64,000 nucleotides of DNA from Polychytrium aggregatum (taxonomy: Eukaryota > Chytridiomycota > Chytridiomycetes > Polychytriales), in the NCBI RefSeq assembly GCF_025602895.1, contig NW_026516235.1, positions 417,824 to 481,823 of the forward strand, in the 5' to 3' direction. Position numbers and translations under genes: made by a program. Below, one piece after another: positions 12,219 to 23,697 of this stretch. Each line of letters begins with the position of its first letter. Position 1 is the first letter of the stretch. The notes under the pieces were generated by a model that saw only the letters and a list, made by a program, of their open reading frames with translations, searched no databases and was not told the DNA's origin.

Positions 12219-14126
12219 CTAGACCAAGCTGGCAAAGGCCGCGATGGTGATGAGCGAGGCCAAGAGCAGCGAGACGCCCTGAGAGGAAACAGCTGCGCTG
12301 CTGAGGGTGTTGCCTTGAACGCCGTTGGAGCCAGCAGAGGCATTAACTGCAGCATTTGATGGACAGTCGCAGGAACATGTTGTCATATGTTAGCGTCAAT
12401 GTCGGGTTCCAGGGAAGTGCCGCATGAATATCAGAGAGGCTGCTGGGCCCGCATCGAGAGATAGACCCAGACTGTTGGACAGGAAAACAGACGCATGATC
12501 GAAACGAGCACCGTCCGGCTGGGCCGTCATGCTTACCAGAAGGGGGAGGGTGTACAACATAACAACTGGGATGATGGCGATACGACAGTGTAGCAAGCAA
12601 GATCAGCAAAGCAGATCAGGCATCGAGATGCATGCAACCGCTAGAACGATATCAATAATCGGACGCGAGACTTACGTTGGGCCGCTGATGTTGGTGGAGT
12701 GGACGTCCCAGCAGCATCCCTTGGAGTAGCACTCGGATTGGGTCAGGTCTACAGAGGAAGGGCGGGAGTTAAGGATAGGTCCGAAGGCAACCCATTCAAA
12801 TATGACGACAGCAACGAAGGAAGGCACGATCCCAATACTCACTGGCTGTTCCGCAGTCGATTCGCATGATGACGTCTGCAAGGACCAAGAAAACGTGGTG
12901 AGGTGTGGGCAGCAGACTTAAGAGCGGCCCGTTCAGCATGGCTATCGCACAATGGGACATGTCACATACCCATGGGAGTCGAGGGACAATACGATGGACG
13001 CTGGACTGTCAAGGCATAGTAGCACCTTCAGCAGCACGACAGTAACAAGGCATTAGAGGCAAACCGAGATCGGATGGCCGAGCACTTTCCAGTCGACTGG
13101 ATCCTGCTGGCTTGCGGGAACGATTCAAGGACAGATCATGAGCAGAACCGATCGTTACCAAGGGCCGATATCGCCAGTGGCGACTGAATCCCAACAGCAG
13201 TTTTTTTGGATGCACTGGGGACGGCTCATGCCTGTGGCGGAAGGAAGCACACATGAGTGCCAAAATCGAATGATCTGAGAGCCGCTGCCGACGAGTGCCT
13301 CGAAGCTCGGATTTAGAGAAGCGTCCACAGGAGACAGGCCGCACCGTTCTGTCTGTTGACGTTGCAGGCGAGACAGCAGCGGCGACGAGGTGAGAAGCAG
13401 AGGGGCAAGAAGCAAAGAGGAAGAGCAGCGGTGCATACCCTTGAAGCCACAGTCATATCGCTGGGTCGAGTTCAGGGCAGGGTTGGGACACTGCGGAGGG
13501 CTGGTGATGTTGACGGCTCCGGCGGGGTAGAAGCAGCTGCGATGGTTTGACGGGGTCAGGGGGAGATGTACAAATCTCAGCGAGGTATCATGGCATTGGC
13601 CGGCATATGGGAGATGCGGCTCCAAGCGGCTCTGTCGGCGTATCAATCGAGGGGCGAGAGCCGGCGAATACATACGAGCTACTGTCCTGCTGGGGCGACC
13701 AACAGCAGCCCGAACTGACGCAACTGTCCTGGGTGGTGTCTGAGAGAGAGATAGCGAGAGGGATATATCGATGGTTTGGCTCGGGGGGGGGGGGAAGTCG
13801 CCCAGCGAAAGCGAGACATGGATGCAAGATGCGGAGGCGGTTTGCTGTCAGGTGCGGACGTCGCTCATACCAATATTGCCACAGTCGACTCTGGAAGTAG
13901 GATCTGTGCAGATAGCAGAGCGTGAGGGACAAGCAAGCCCGACAGAGCCGGGCACACGGCTTCACGAACGTCGACACAGGATGGGGGTGGTGGGTGGTGG
14001 AGTTCCCGCCATCGCGCAGATCGAGGAAGCAGGAAACAAACACCAACCAACGGTGCACTGGGCAGGAGCTTGCTGGCAAGCTGCGGTTGCCAAGAGCAGC
14101 GAGAGAACAGCAAGGACTGGGGACAT
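12219..14126 (-). CDS. GPI-anchored protein with three P-type trefoil domains
   Basis: Ten exons close in frame to 221 aa: 14126-14048, 13903-13871, 13739-13676, 13536-13439, 13231-13159, 13025-12970, 12875-12843, 12748-12676, 12565-12537 and 12346-12219. A signal peptide (MSPVLAVLSLLLATAACQQ..) is followed by three trefoil domains with all six cysteines: C24/34/44/49/50/60, C75/88/98/103/104/117 and C129/142/152/157/158/171. C2-C3 spacing is 10 and C3-C4 is 5 in every domain. Signature residues are present: R.DCG before and CCW after the centre, with WCYY in domain 2. A Ser-rich stretch and a hydrophobic tail with no charged end (GVSLLLASLITIAAFASLV) indicate a GPI anchor. Each domain is split by a phase-1 intron after the CG and a phase-2 intron before the last Cys. 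Trefoils in animals bind mucin glycans; the ligand here is unknown. Confidence 0.92.
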
Positions 14127-14131
14127 GGCAC

Positions 14132-14173
14132 AGAGCAGGAGCAGGAGCAGGAGCAGAAGCAGGAGCAGGAGCG
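14132..14173. repeat. GAGCAG hexamer array at the trefoil gene start
   Basis: Six to seven imperfect copies of GAGCAG lie just upstream of the trefoil start codon (read as CTGCTC on the coding strand), in its probable 5' UTR. Confidence 0.75.
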
Positions 14174-15009
14174 GGAATCAGGAATTCGTGATCAGGGATG
14201 GAAGAGAGCCAGGAAGGGAGGCCGACGAGGAGGTATTTGTTTGGGAAGATGGGAAGTGGCGCGAGGAGGCTGCGCTGGAGACAACGAGGGGCTGCACGGC
14301 ACATGGGGCAGCGGTGGCGGGGGGCCTTGTATGCAATAAAGCGCCACAACACGAACGGGCACAGGGCAACAGAGACAGCAGACTTGTCACGACGGGACAG
14401 CCTTAATATTGTGTCTGCCAACACAACAGCGACTGTGGCGGCGCAACACCGGTGGCGGACGCAGCCACACGCGGGACACGGTGCAGCCATTCCTGTGAGT
14501 CACGGAGCGCGTTTGCGGTCCAGGCAGACCAACCAGCGCGTGGCAACCAGCCGAGAGGCGCATTTGGACTCGCACAAGAACGGCACGGCACCCGCCATAC
14601 ATGCGCAGCGCGGGAGCCACCCTTGTGCGATGGGGTGGTCACATCGACGCTGGCAGAAGCACTGCCAGTGCCGCACGATCGTCTGGGCTCACGCCGTTGC
14701 TGAAGCCGGCCGATGAACAAAATGCTGGTCGAAGCACATGTGTAGATGGGTCGGCCGGCGTGAGCATTTGCGACCCGCAAGCAAAAGTCTGTGGATGCGT
14801 ACAGGGCGTGCACCAGGCCAGCGAGCAGACGGCGCCACAGAGGGCGCACACCCAACGTCATGTGTCTCGAACACGGCCTTGACGGCAGGTAGCACAACCG
14901 AGCGGCTCCTGCGCGGTGTGGCTGCCGAGATCGATTGTTCGATATAGACACAGCGCAGCAGCAGTATCTCGCGTGGCTCGGATGGACGGGTGGGGGTGTC
15001 GAGCACAGG
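14174..15009. other. Intergenic region between trefoil gene and LINE fragment
   Basis: Holds the upstream region of the trefoil gene. Overlapping GC-rich ORFs on both strands have no recognisable content. The 5' breakpoint of the LINE fragment lies at its right end. Confidence 0.4.
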
Positions 15010-16355
15010 CCGGCGTCATACCCGAGCTGCAGTTAGGTGCCCTGATCTGCAGGCCCGGACAAGCAGAGAGATTGCTCGGCATCTGCGAACAGCACAGTAT
15101 CGACAACAGATACAAGTTCTCGCCGCCCAAATGCGAGGTGATCTTCTCCGAGGGCAATCCTGAACAAGCAACCGGCCTCCGACTCTACGGCCAGCCGCTG
15201 CCCATGGCAAAGGAGTTCAAGTACCTCGGAGCCACCTTCGACGTCAACGGCCTCCAGATGGACCGACAGATCCAGAGGATGACGGCGACGGCCCAAGTAG
15301 TGGCCCAACGGATCGCAAAGCAAGGATACACCCTCGGCAACATGACCGCCAGATCGCTGGTGCGGGTCTACAAGACCTTTGTCCGACCGACGATGGAGTA
15401 TGCCCTGTCCCTCGATCTGCTCGAAGCCAAACAAGCCAAGACACTCAACCGAACCCAGATGCACTGCCTCACGGCGCTGTTCAAAGTGGTCCGAAACACA
15501 TCGTGGGGAGCCATGCACATCAACTGCGGGCTCATCTCAATGTCGGGCCACCTCAAACAGCTGGCGATCCAATACCGGGCTGTCTGGGAGGACCGGAAAG
15601 ACCAAGACGACAAGATGGTCTCGCTGGTGCTCCGATTCACCCGCGCGGACCCAGAACGCAAGTCCATATTCCTGGGAGCAACCATCTACGAGGACGACTA
15701 CTGGAAGCGCCTCGAACAAGTCAAGACCCGGCGTCCCCTGGGAACAATGGGGTGGCTCTTTGCAGAAGGAACGGTTCAAGAACCCGGCCCAGCTCTGAAA
15801 ATGGTGATGCACCTCGAAGACGCCCGCAGTTTCGACCGGAAGAAGGAGCTGACGGCGGCCTGCTCGCCTCTGACGACCATGTCGGGCCTGTGGGCTGCCA
15901 AGAAATCCAAAATGGACCGATGGCTGCACTGCATCGCGGCCCGATGGAGACTCGGAAGCTTCCCTGGCCATCCGAAAGGCGGGAGGAGGCACTGCAAGCA
16001 GTGCACGACAGACCCAAATGACCCGGTGATCCTCGACAGAACACATGCTCAGGAATGTGCGGACCCAAACGGGAGCCTCCACGAGGTGGTCCAAGAGTAC
16101 AAAGCCCGACACCCAGAGTGGGAGGAACCGACCCACGACAGCGTGGGGCCGATAGACAAGATCCTCGACCTCCTCAGCCATGTTGGATACGACAGAAGTG
16201 AGAGGATGGTGCGCTTCGTGAGAATTGACCCAGAGGTAGAAGCCCTGTGGAGTACGATCTCACAAATCTTCGTGAAGCTGACCAAAGACCTGGCTGGGTG
16301 GGCGAGTCTCTTCCGGTCCAATAGATCCCTCGAGAAACCACTGGAGAGACGCTGA
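15010..16355 (+). mobile_element. 5'-truncated LINE fragment (C-terminal reverse transcriptase part)
   Basis: The open frame is 14916-16355; homology-like content begins about 15030 with ALICRPGQAERLL, the stretch that normally follows the YADD catalytic box. KEFKYLGATFDVNG (thumb start), TFVRPTMEYALSL and a C-terminal Cys/His motif (CKQC...RTHAQEC) follow. The palm motifs, endonuclease and ORF1 are absent. The layout parallels the complete element at 52.0-57.5 kb (YKYLGVQFGPDG, RPRLEYGLAI, RKHAAEC), but the sequence is clearly different, so this is a second lineage. It is a typical 5' truncation left by target-primed reverse transcription and cannot be autonomous. The remaining frame is intact to its stop, so the copy is not very old. 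Confidence 0.85.
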
Positions 16356-16497
16356 CGAGGCGCTGGAGAAATCCCTCGAGAGGCCCCCGGAGACAGCAAG
16401 AGTCCACCCACTGCCATCCGTGATGGTGAGGGCAGGTCCACTTGAAGGTGCCTGGGACTGTCGTCCTTGGCCGCGTCGCCCCCCAAGCGGGAGACGC

Positions 16498-16547
16498 TCG
16501 CCCCGCCAAGATGAAAACCGCTTCGCCCCGCCAAGATGAGAACCGCT
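16498..16547 (+). repeat. 25-bp tandem duplication downstream of the LINE fragment
   Basis: Two adjacent 25-bp copies beginning TCGCCCCGCCAAGATGA, differing at one base (AAAA versus AGAA). Confidence 0.8.
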
Positions 16548-17164
16548 TGGTCCATGGCCACCTTTGGTTTCGGCAGCGCATTTCCAGTAGCCATACTGCA
16601 TCGCGGCCGCCTCTCGTTGCGACCAGCGATTTCTTGGCTGAAGCTGGGCTGAGCGACTGGGAGCTCGTGTCGTCGATTGCACTCCGGCCTTGCAGCTCAG
16701 CCCTTCTTTGCCTCGACAGAGTGGACTTGCATTCGTAATCTGCGGTTCCGTTTTCCCGAAGCGGCTGGTTCCCTGTCCAGGCCCACTCAGAGTGCTGTGA
16801 TTGCAGCACCACCAACACCCGCTTTTTCCGAGTTCACTGCTCGGGGACCGATCTTGGCCATCTCCGCACTCACATAAAAGGCAGGTCCGCAGCACCGCTC
16901 CTGCACCGCCACGGCCCTGGCCGACAAGGGTGTCCGCGATGCCGCTCTCCCGCCAAGAAACCCAGACTCTGGGCCAATCGCAAATATCGATCAACGCGGA
17001 GGCTTGCCGTCTCCTCCCTCCATGTGCCCTCTTGGCGGTCCGGATGTGCGACTCCCTCGACAACCATTCCGTCCATAAAACGCCGATCGCCTGCCGCCTG
17101 TCCCTGGCGATCCACATCCGATCTCCAACATCCCGCCTCTGGTTGTCCAGCATCCCTATTCGCT
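16548..17164. other. Upstream region of the copper monooxygenase gene
   Basis: No supported gene. Probably holds the promoter and 5' UTR of the gene starting at 17165. Confidence 0.4.
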
Positions 17165-20100
17165 ATGAAGCCTAGTCTCAACATCCTTCTCTTTCTCTAT
17201 GCAGCTGCGATAGCCTCTCTGGCGGTTGCGGCCCCAAACCCCTCGCCGTACGAGTGGATTCCCTTCCCAGTCGCAAACTTCACCCGCCACACCACGCTCA
17301 TCACTGAGGGCGGAACTCCCCTCGAGATGTTCTGGACCGTCAATGTCCCGGGCAACTCGACGACCATTGGCGTTGCCATCAACAAGACCGTGCCATGGCT
17401 GGGTCTTGGCTTCTCCGATACCGGGAGCATGGTTGGCGCCGACATTGCCCTCGCCATGGCCTCGAGCCCAGGGGTACGTATCACTGCTAAATACCGTGGA
17501 TCGATACAGTTTGTATTGATCCACTCTGCATTGATCCACTCTGTATCAACGTGCACCCACCGCCCGGCGGATCACTGCTTGATGCTGGACCATGGGTTGT
17601 GTTCGACCTCGCTTCTTCATCCGTCCACTCTCTGCCCTCGTTATTCCGATCCCTTGCTCTTTCCTGGCACTTTCCCCTCTTGTTGACTCATCCGCATCTT
17701 GCTCCCAGTCGCCGCTGACCCTGCAGCGCATGTTCGCAGCAGCTCCGGGCCAGCCCTCTCCTTCTCAGGTCCAGGATCTCACGCTCGTTTACAGCAACTC
17801 AAGTGCCACTCAGACCTCGTTTGTCTTCACCCGACCCAACAGCGCTGGCTGCAACCCCCAGGTTCGCGCCATCAAAACGGACAACCAGACCGACCAAGTC
17901 GTCATCTATGCCTTCGGCTCGGGCTCGGGCTTCTCCCAACATGCCTCGGGTGATATGGGCTACCAGACCATCCTCCTGAGTGCCGCCAGCGATGCCGCTA
18001 ACACCGCCATCGTCAATGGCGGTGTCATTCCGGCCGACTCCACTATCTTCTCGATGTTTATGAATCAAGTCCCCGTTCCAGCCAGCGTAACGTCGTACTG
18101 CTATCAAACCTTTGACTTGCCTACCGATGCCAAGTACCACATCATCAAGGAGGAAGGGTTCCACAACTCGTCGGTATCTCGGCCTGCATTTTCGCTGGTT
18201 GGCTAGTTGGTCGATTCGATTTGATTCCTGCCATGCTCCCTCTGCTCGACTTACTGATTGCTCGATCCCCTCGTCGCTAGGTCGTTTGTTCATCACATGG
18301 TCGGCTACGCCTGTGATCCCACAAAGTCCTCCACGAACAAGATTGCCACTCCCTTCTGCACCATCCCCGGGTCGAACGACTGGGCTATTGCCACTCAGGG
18401 CTGCAGCCGGTGAGTCATCCATGAGTTGGGCCGACACGGCATCCGCTGTATTGCAGAGGTCGCAACGAGCGCCGTGATGGTGCTGTGCGAGATATACGAC
18501 CGTCACCGCTTTCAGTCGTCGACACCACCAACTTCGATCTGGTCCAATTCAGTCGTGACGGGCGCGTTCCGTCTATGTTTTCCTCCACCAAGATTTGCAT
18601 CTCAACTGACACTTTTATCGCTCTTCATCGGATACAGCTTCATGTTCGAGTGGGCACCCAACAAGGCCCCTCGTGTCTATCCCGACGGTCCCAATGGATA
18701 CGGAAAGCCTGTTGGCAAGGGGTTTGTCCAAACCATCTTGCTGGGTAAGTCGTTTTAGACTCTGACCTTCTCTTTGCGGCATGGCGTGATGCCCGGCTGT
18801 TGTCCACTCTGTCGATCCGCAGACCTGCTCGGTGTTTATGGCCAGCCGGAGGGGTTGCGAGCATGGTGGTCACGCACTTGCTTCTGCGGTCTCACTGACA
18901 TTGATTTGCCTGACTGTTGCGACCGCGATTCTCCAGAAATGCACTTGAACAATCCCCAAACCGTTGCTGGTCAGGTCGTTCCATTTTCCGGATTTAACTT
19001 GACCCTCACCAAGACCCTGCGAGCCAACGATCTTGGTGTCATCACCCTGGGTATCCAACCTGTCCCCCAAATCATGTCCATTCCTCCAGGACAAAGCGGC
19101 TACGCTCTGCCGTCGAGCTGCTCTCCTTCGTGCACCAATCTGCTCCCCAAAAGCGGTATCAATATTGTCGGCAACTGGTTCCACATGCACGGAGCGTAAG
19201 TTGGTGACACTCAATAGGCGACGACTGATGATAAGATGCATTGCCGTCAACCCCTTCGTTCATGACTGTGTATTGTGATCTTGGGTCGCACTCGGTTCTG
19301 CACTCGGTGTTGCACTTGGCTCTGCACTTGGTTCTGCACTTGGTTCTGCAACGCTTTCTGACGCAATCATGTTCCCTGTGCAGTGGCCAGTCGATCTCGA
19401 CCAGAGTGATCCGAAACGGCGTCGAGCTGCAAGAACTAGGTCGCAAGGACTACTTTGACTTCAACTTCCAGGTACGCCTATCAATCGCCGACGGATGATC
19501 GCGATCATGCTAGATTTTCAGCAATCGATCTTCTACTTGTTGAGCCAACGCATCGACATCGACAGCAGAGAGACCAAGCCTTTTCAAACTCGCTGGCCTT
19601 GGCGCTAATTGATCATATCTGCTCGCCTCTCGACGTGACTTGGGTGTGTACAGAACTTCCAGGACATTGCCCCTCGCCAGATCCTGCCGGGCGACACCCT
19701 CATCACCACTTGTGTCTACAACAGCCAGAATGCCAACTCGCCTATCGTCGGTGGATTCGGCACCAATAACGAAATGTGTATGTTTCCCAGAGTCATATGC
19801 AACCACTTGGCTTGAATGCTCAATGGCGGCGCGACACACTGTCGCTGATGGAGGCAGAGTGAATTCGCTGACGCTTTGTCCTTGTCCCCCCCCCCAGGCT
19901 ACAACTTTGCTGAATACTATCCTCTCCAGCCGATCGGCGAATGCAGCAGTTCTTGCGGTGTCTTCGACAACAACGCCACCGTTCTGGCATATTACGATAT
20001 ACCCAACTTCTCTACACTCCCCACGTTCACTCCTCTCCCCAACACTTGCGCGATTGCTCCGCAGCCATCTACCTCGCCAACAAAGTCGTCGGCTGCCCAT

Positions 20101-20169
20101 GCACGTACACTGCAAATCGGCGGCCTTGTGCTCGTTCTAGTGCTCAGCCTCGCTGCGCTGGTCCTTTAA
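17165..20169 (+). CDS. DOMON plus copper type II ascorbate-dependent monooxygenase (dopamine beta-hydroxylase-like), GPI-tailed
   Basis: Eight exons close in frame to about 582 aa: 17165-17473, 17709-18169, 18281-18409, 18638-18744, 18937-19195, 19384-19471, 19654-19777 and 19898-20169. A signal peptide precedes a DOMON-type domain (WLGLGFSDTG.MVGADIALA; QDLTLVYSN). Both halves of the PHM/DBH catalytic core follow. CuH ligands are His260-His261 in FVHHMVGYAC and His338 in EMHLNNPQ. CuM ligands are His418 and His420 in WFHMHGA and Met492 in GGFGTNNEMCYNF, followed by YYP. All six canonical ligands are present, so an active two-copper hydroxylase is expected, using ascorbate and O2. The substrate is not known. 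The C-terminus is a Ser/Thr region then a purely hydrophobic tail, fitting a GPI anchor. Exon 2 could instead start at 17727. The donor after exon 2 (GTCGGT) is weak and was chosen by frame. Confidence 0.9.
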
Positions 20170-20784
20170 GCCGTCACCGCCGTCACAGCCGCTCTTCAAA
20201 CCAGAGGAGGTTAATTTTGAATTCCTCAATCCCAATCCGCGTAAACCCAACTATGATCAACAATGCCTGAAATAAACAAAGAATGAAGCGGGAACCCTTA
20301 TTGTCGGTGGCAATGTGGCCCTTGGGCGCGTGGAAATGGATCTGCATTGGGCCCAAGAGTGCAGGCATCGTCTGAGCTCGTGGAGCAACGATCACCTCCC
20401 CCTCCCTCAAAACGAGCATATCACAGCTGCTGTTGCTTCCGCTGTGCCTTGAAGGAGTTACTTTACTGATGAGATCTAGGCAATGCCTGAAAGATATGGG
20501 CGCAGGGATTCCTCTGAACACAAAGCCCGGTTGAGAAAAAAGCCAGAGCTGCCTGGAGAGGCATCTAACAAGAGTGCAAATCGAGGGGAGGAATAACAGC
20601 GGAGCCATGCAAAGGCAGAAAGCAAGATAGAACACAATCAAAAAAAAAAAAAAACAGCCAGCTTGTTTGCTTGCAGAGACAAGCAAACACAGGTATTCAA
20701 CCACTTGTATATGCGTTGTCTCGACGCATGATGCACAAAATCAATGATTCTGTAAGTCTATCGGTGCTCTATGGAGGATAAAAA
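20170..20784. other. Convergent intergenic region with A-tract
   Basis: Between the 3' ends of the monooxygenase (+) and PDAT (-) genes. Contains a 14-16 nt A run near 20640 and a candidate AATAAA at 20271. No gene seen. Confidence 0.5.
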
Positions 20785-23697
20785 TCAGTTGTCGAGGCCC
20801 TCTGGCAGCTGGACTCGGCTCGAGATCGCCTGGATGTCCGAGATGTACTCGTCTTGCAGACCATCTCCGTCGGTGCCAGAGACAATCGACAAGATATCTT
20901 CGATGAGGGCGTGGTTGCCTAGGACTGAGAGTGATCCGCCCAGAATTCATTCAAGCACCATAAACAATGAAAAGGGTTAGACCAGGATGCTGTGGAGACC
21001 TCCCCCCTTCGTCTCATAATAATATGAGATCTAGATGATGTGAGGACGCACTTTTCGTGGACGCCGCGACAGCAGCGATAACCATCACACCAACGTGAAG
21101 TTCCCGGACCCCGTTGCTTCCACCCTTTGCACTCGCCAAATGCTACTCCGCAAGCATAGCCCACGCGATTGAGTCAACCAAAGACTCACTTTCGACATGC
21201 GTGCTTGTCGAGGGGCCACCTCGGAGGTTGGTGACTCCAAACTCGGAGCGATCGAGGTGTTCCCGTGTGATGACTTTGATGTTACGGGGATTGTACCGTT
21301 TCCGCTTCCATCCGTCGGCACACATGTACCCAAGAGAGATCAACGGGACAGTCGAATCGCTTCGGAAAGCAGAGGCGAGGGGCGAGGGGCGAGGTTACTC
21401 AGACGTGGCGCATTGACCCGCCAGAAAGATCGCCAACGGATCGGGCGCAGACATACTCACCCATCACTGAGCTGGAAGCCGTTTTCGATCGAGAGCTCCC
21501 TGTCGTTCACTGTGTAGTCAAGAACATAGCTCGAGTTGCAGTCCTTGGGAGTGTGTGCAAGGCACTGAGCCAGGGCGTCGTCCTTCAGGCTCCGCTGCTC
21601 GAACTTGTAAAAGTACTTGCGTTCAGTCTTCAGACCGACGCCGTACATGCAGTAGAGACGGAAATCGGCCTTTGTTCGCGGCAGCGGTGCCATAAGCGGG
21701 TTCGACCAGGTCGTCGGGTCGTTGACGGCATCACGCAGCTGCTGCTTGGATGTGGCGACCGACGAGAAGTTGCCGTAAGTCTTGGCCCATCGAGTCGTCA
21801 CAGCATCGCTGATGCGCGAGAGGACACGGTCGACGCTGGCGGTCGCGGTCATGTCCTCGGTGTACTGAGGGGTTGTTACTGTGATCATGGACGAGAAGGA
21901 AGTGACTTGCTCGGAAGGCGACCAACGATCTGCCTCGGGCTCGTCTGGGGCCGGCATTCCGGCACGGCCCCAGATGTACTCGCCGCCCTTTGGCAAGATC
22001 GAGGCCACACCGCCCCAGCTGCGGAATAGGGCCGCAAACTCGTGGCGAGGGAAGACTCGTTCTACAAAGGAGGCACCATAGAGGTTCAACTGGACAGTGT
22101 CTCGCATTTCGCCCGAGAGCAACGCCGAGACGGCCTTGGGAGCGCCCAGCATGGCGCCGGCAATGTTGACCCATCCATGGATGTACTTTTCATTCCAGTC
22201 GGCACCGCCGTTGCCGCCTTCGGGACTGGATACCCAGTGGAGGAAGTAAAACGTCAGACTGGACCCCATGGAATGTGAGATCAGCACGGCCTTGGCGCGA
22301 TCAGGGTTGGAGTTGACCATGATTTCAATCGAGGACTTGAGTCTCGAAAAGTATTGGTCGCGCTTTTCCATGTTGGCAAAGCCCAAGCGCCAGTCGTAGG
22401 ACGCAAGCATCACTGCAATCCAATCGTCGAGAGGCAAGAGGCACCGGGTCAGCGCAAAACATGGGTGATTGAGTATCAACAGCGGTAGCATGCGTTCCCA
22501 GAAATGTGTGCTCCCGGAAAAGCGTGCGGTTTGCGGGGCTTACTTTGGTTGTTGTCGTATCCGATGGCGGCAAAGTTTGAAATAAGCCTCGCAAATACCC
22601 AATAACTGCACATACAGAGCGAATGAGTGAGTGAGTGAGTGAGTGAGTGAGTGAGTGAGTGAGTGAGTGGAGTGAGTGAGTGGAGTGAGTGAGTGCGATG
22701 GCGCTCCTACCCTGGGAACAGATAGTCGGCCGCATCCAAGCCCTGTGCGGCGCGCAGCCGGAAGCCCGGTGGGTCCAAGCCCGTTTCCTCGTCCAGTTTC
22801 ATGTGGTTGATCCAGCAGTTCTTGTCCATAAGAATAGCCTGGAACTGGTTAAGGGTTCCCCAGAGTCGCTTCCGGAAGTACTTTTGGCCACAGCTCTGCT
22901 TTTGCTTCTGCTCGCCGCCGGAGATGTCGTTCCCATTCTTGCTGGCCAGGGGCGGATTCCAGGCCTCAAGGCCGGTTGACACGATGCCGGGTATCAGGAC
23001 GACGGGGTGCTGGAAGTCAAAGTCCCGAAGGACAACGTGTGCATCAGTGAATAGCGAGCAGCATGCTGGACCAAGGACATGCCGCTCGGACTCGCCTGCT
23101 GCATTGTGCACTGCTCCCTGCAGACAGTAGCGCCGTCATCTGCGGGCGCTGGGTGACTCTGTGGTCCTGGGCCAGCCTCTATCGCCCGCGTACCTTGGCC
23201 TGCATTCCCTGCTCTGCCAGGATCAGCCCAGGCAAAAACTCGCTGTTGGGATCGGTGTTGTCGCTGTTGGAAAAGAGCGAAAAGTTGGCGATCGAGTCTG
23301 TCAGGTTGCCGAGGACTTCGGAAGGTGTCATCAGGTTGGAGGAGTTGGGTAGAAGCGACGAGAGATCGACATCACCCAGTACGGTGTAGAGGTATTCTGG
23401 GATGTTGGTGAGGTTTGAAGGCGGAGGGAACTGGATCGGGGGCCCGTAGCGAGCTCCCAGCAGGGTTGTGAGAGCAAGACCCACAAAGATACCGCCAAAG
23501 AAGAACAGACGTCGATAGTCAAAAATGGTGGTGGTCTGGGTCAGAGGAGCCTCTTCAACCACAACGGCTGGCGAAGCAGCGGCCGAAGGGGCAGCAACGG
23601 GGCTCACGGCGCTGCTCTCACGAGGTGAGAGCGGCACCGTGAGGATGCCCGAGACGGAGCTTCTGTTTCTGCGACGGAGGAGGCCTTCTGAGGGCAT
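20785..23697 (-). CDS. LRO1: Phospholipid:diacylglycerol acyltransferase (LRO1/PDAT, LCAT family)
   Basis: Six exons close in frame to 744 aa: 23697-23194, 23117-22711, 22605-22544, 22412-21461, 21359-21190 and 20924-20785. A Ser-rich cytosolic tail and one TM helix (about residues 64-81, LFFFGGIFVGLALTTLLG) precede a lumenal LCAT domain: HPVVLIPGIVSTGLEAW (lid region), FRKRLWG, DKNCWINHMKLD, TGLDPPGF, YDWRLGF, the serine elbow SHSMGS (Ser about 372), NIAGAMLGAPKAVSALLSGE, catalytic Asp in GDSTVP, and His in STHVEILGNH. The family moves the sn-2 acyl chain from a phospholipid to diacylglycerol, making triacylglycerol in the ER. The start of exon 2 is the least certain boundary (chosen by phase). 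The intron at about 22606-22710 carries an (ACTC)n array. The annotated start is the first ATG. Confidence 0.92.
22623..22696. repeat. (GAGT)n microsatellite inside a PDAT intron
   Basis: About 18 tetramers, interrupted by GGAGT steps, ending GAGTGCGATGGC. The same end sequence follows the (GAGT)n array at 59981-60029. Confidence 0.9.
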
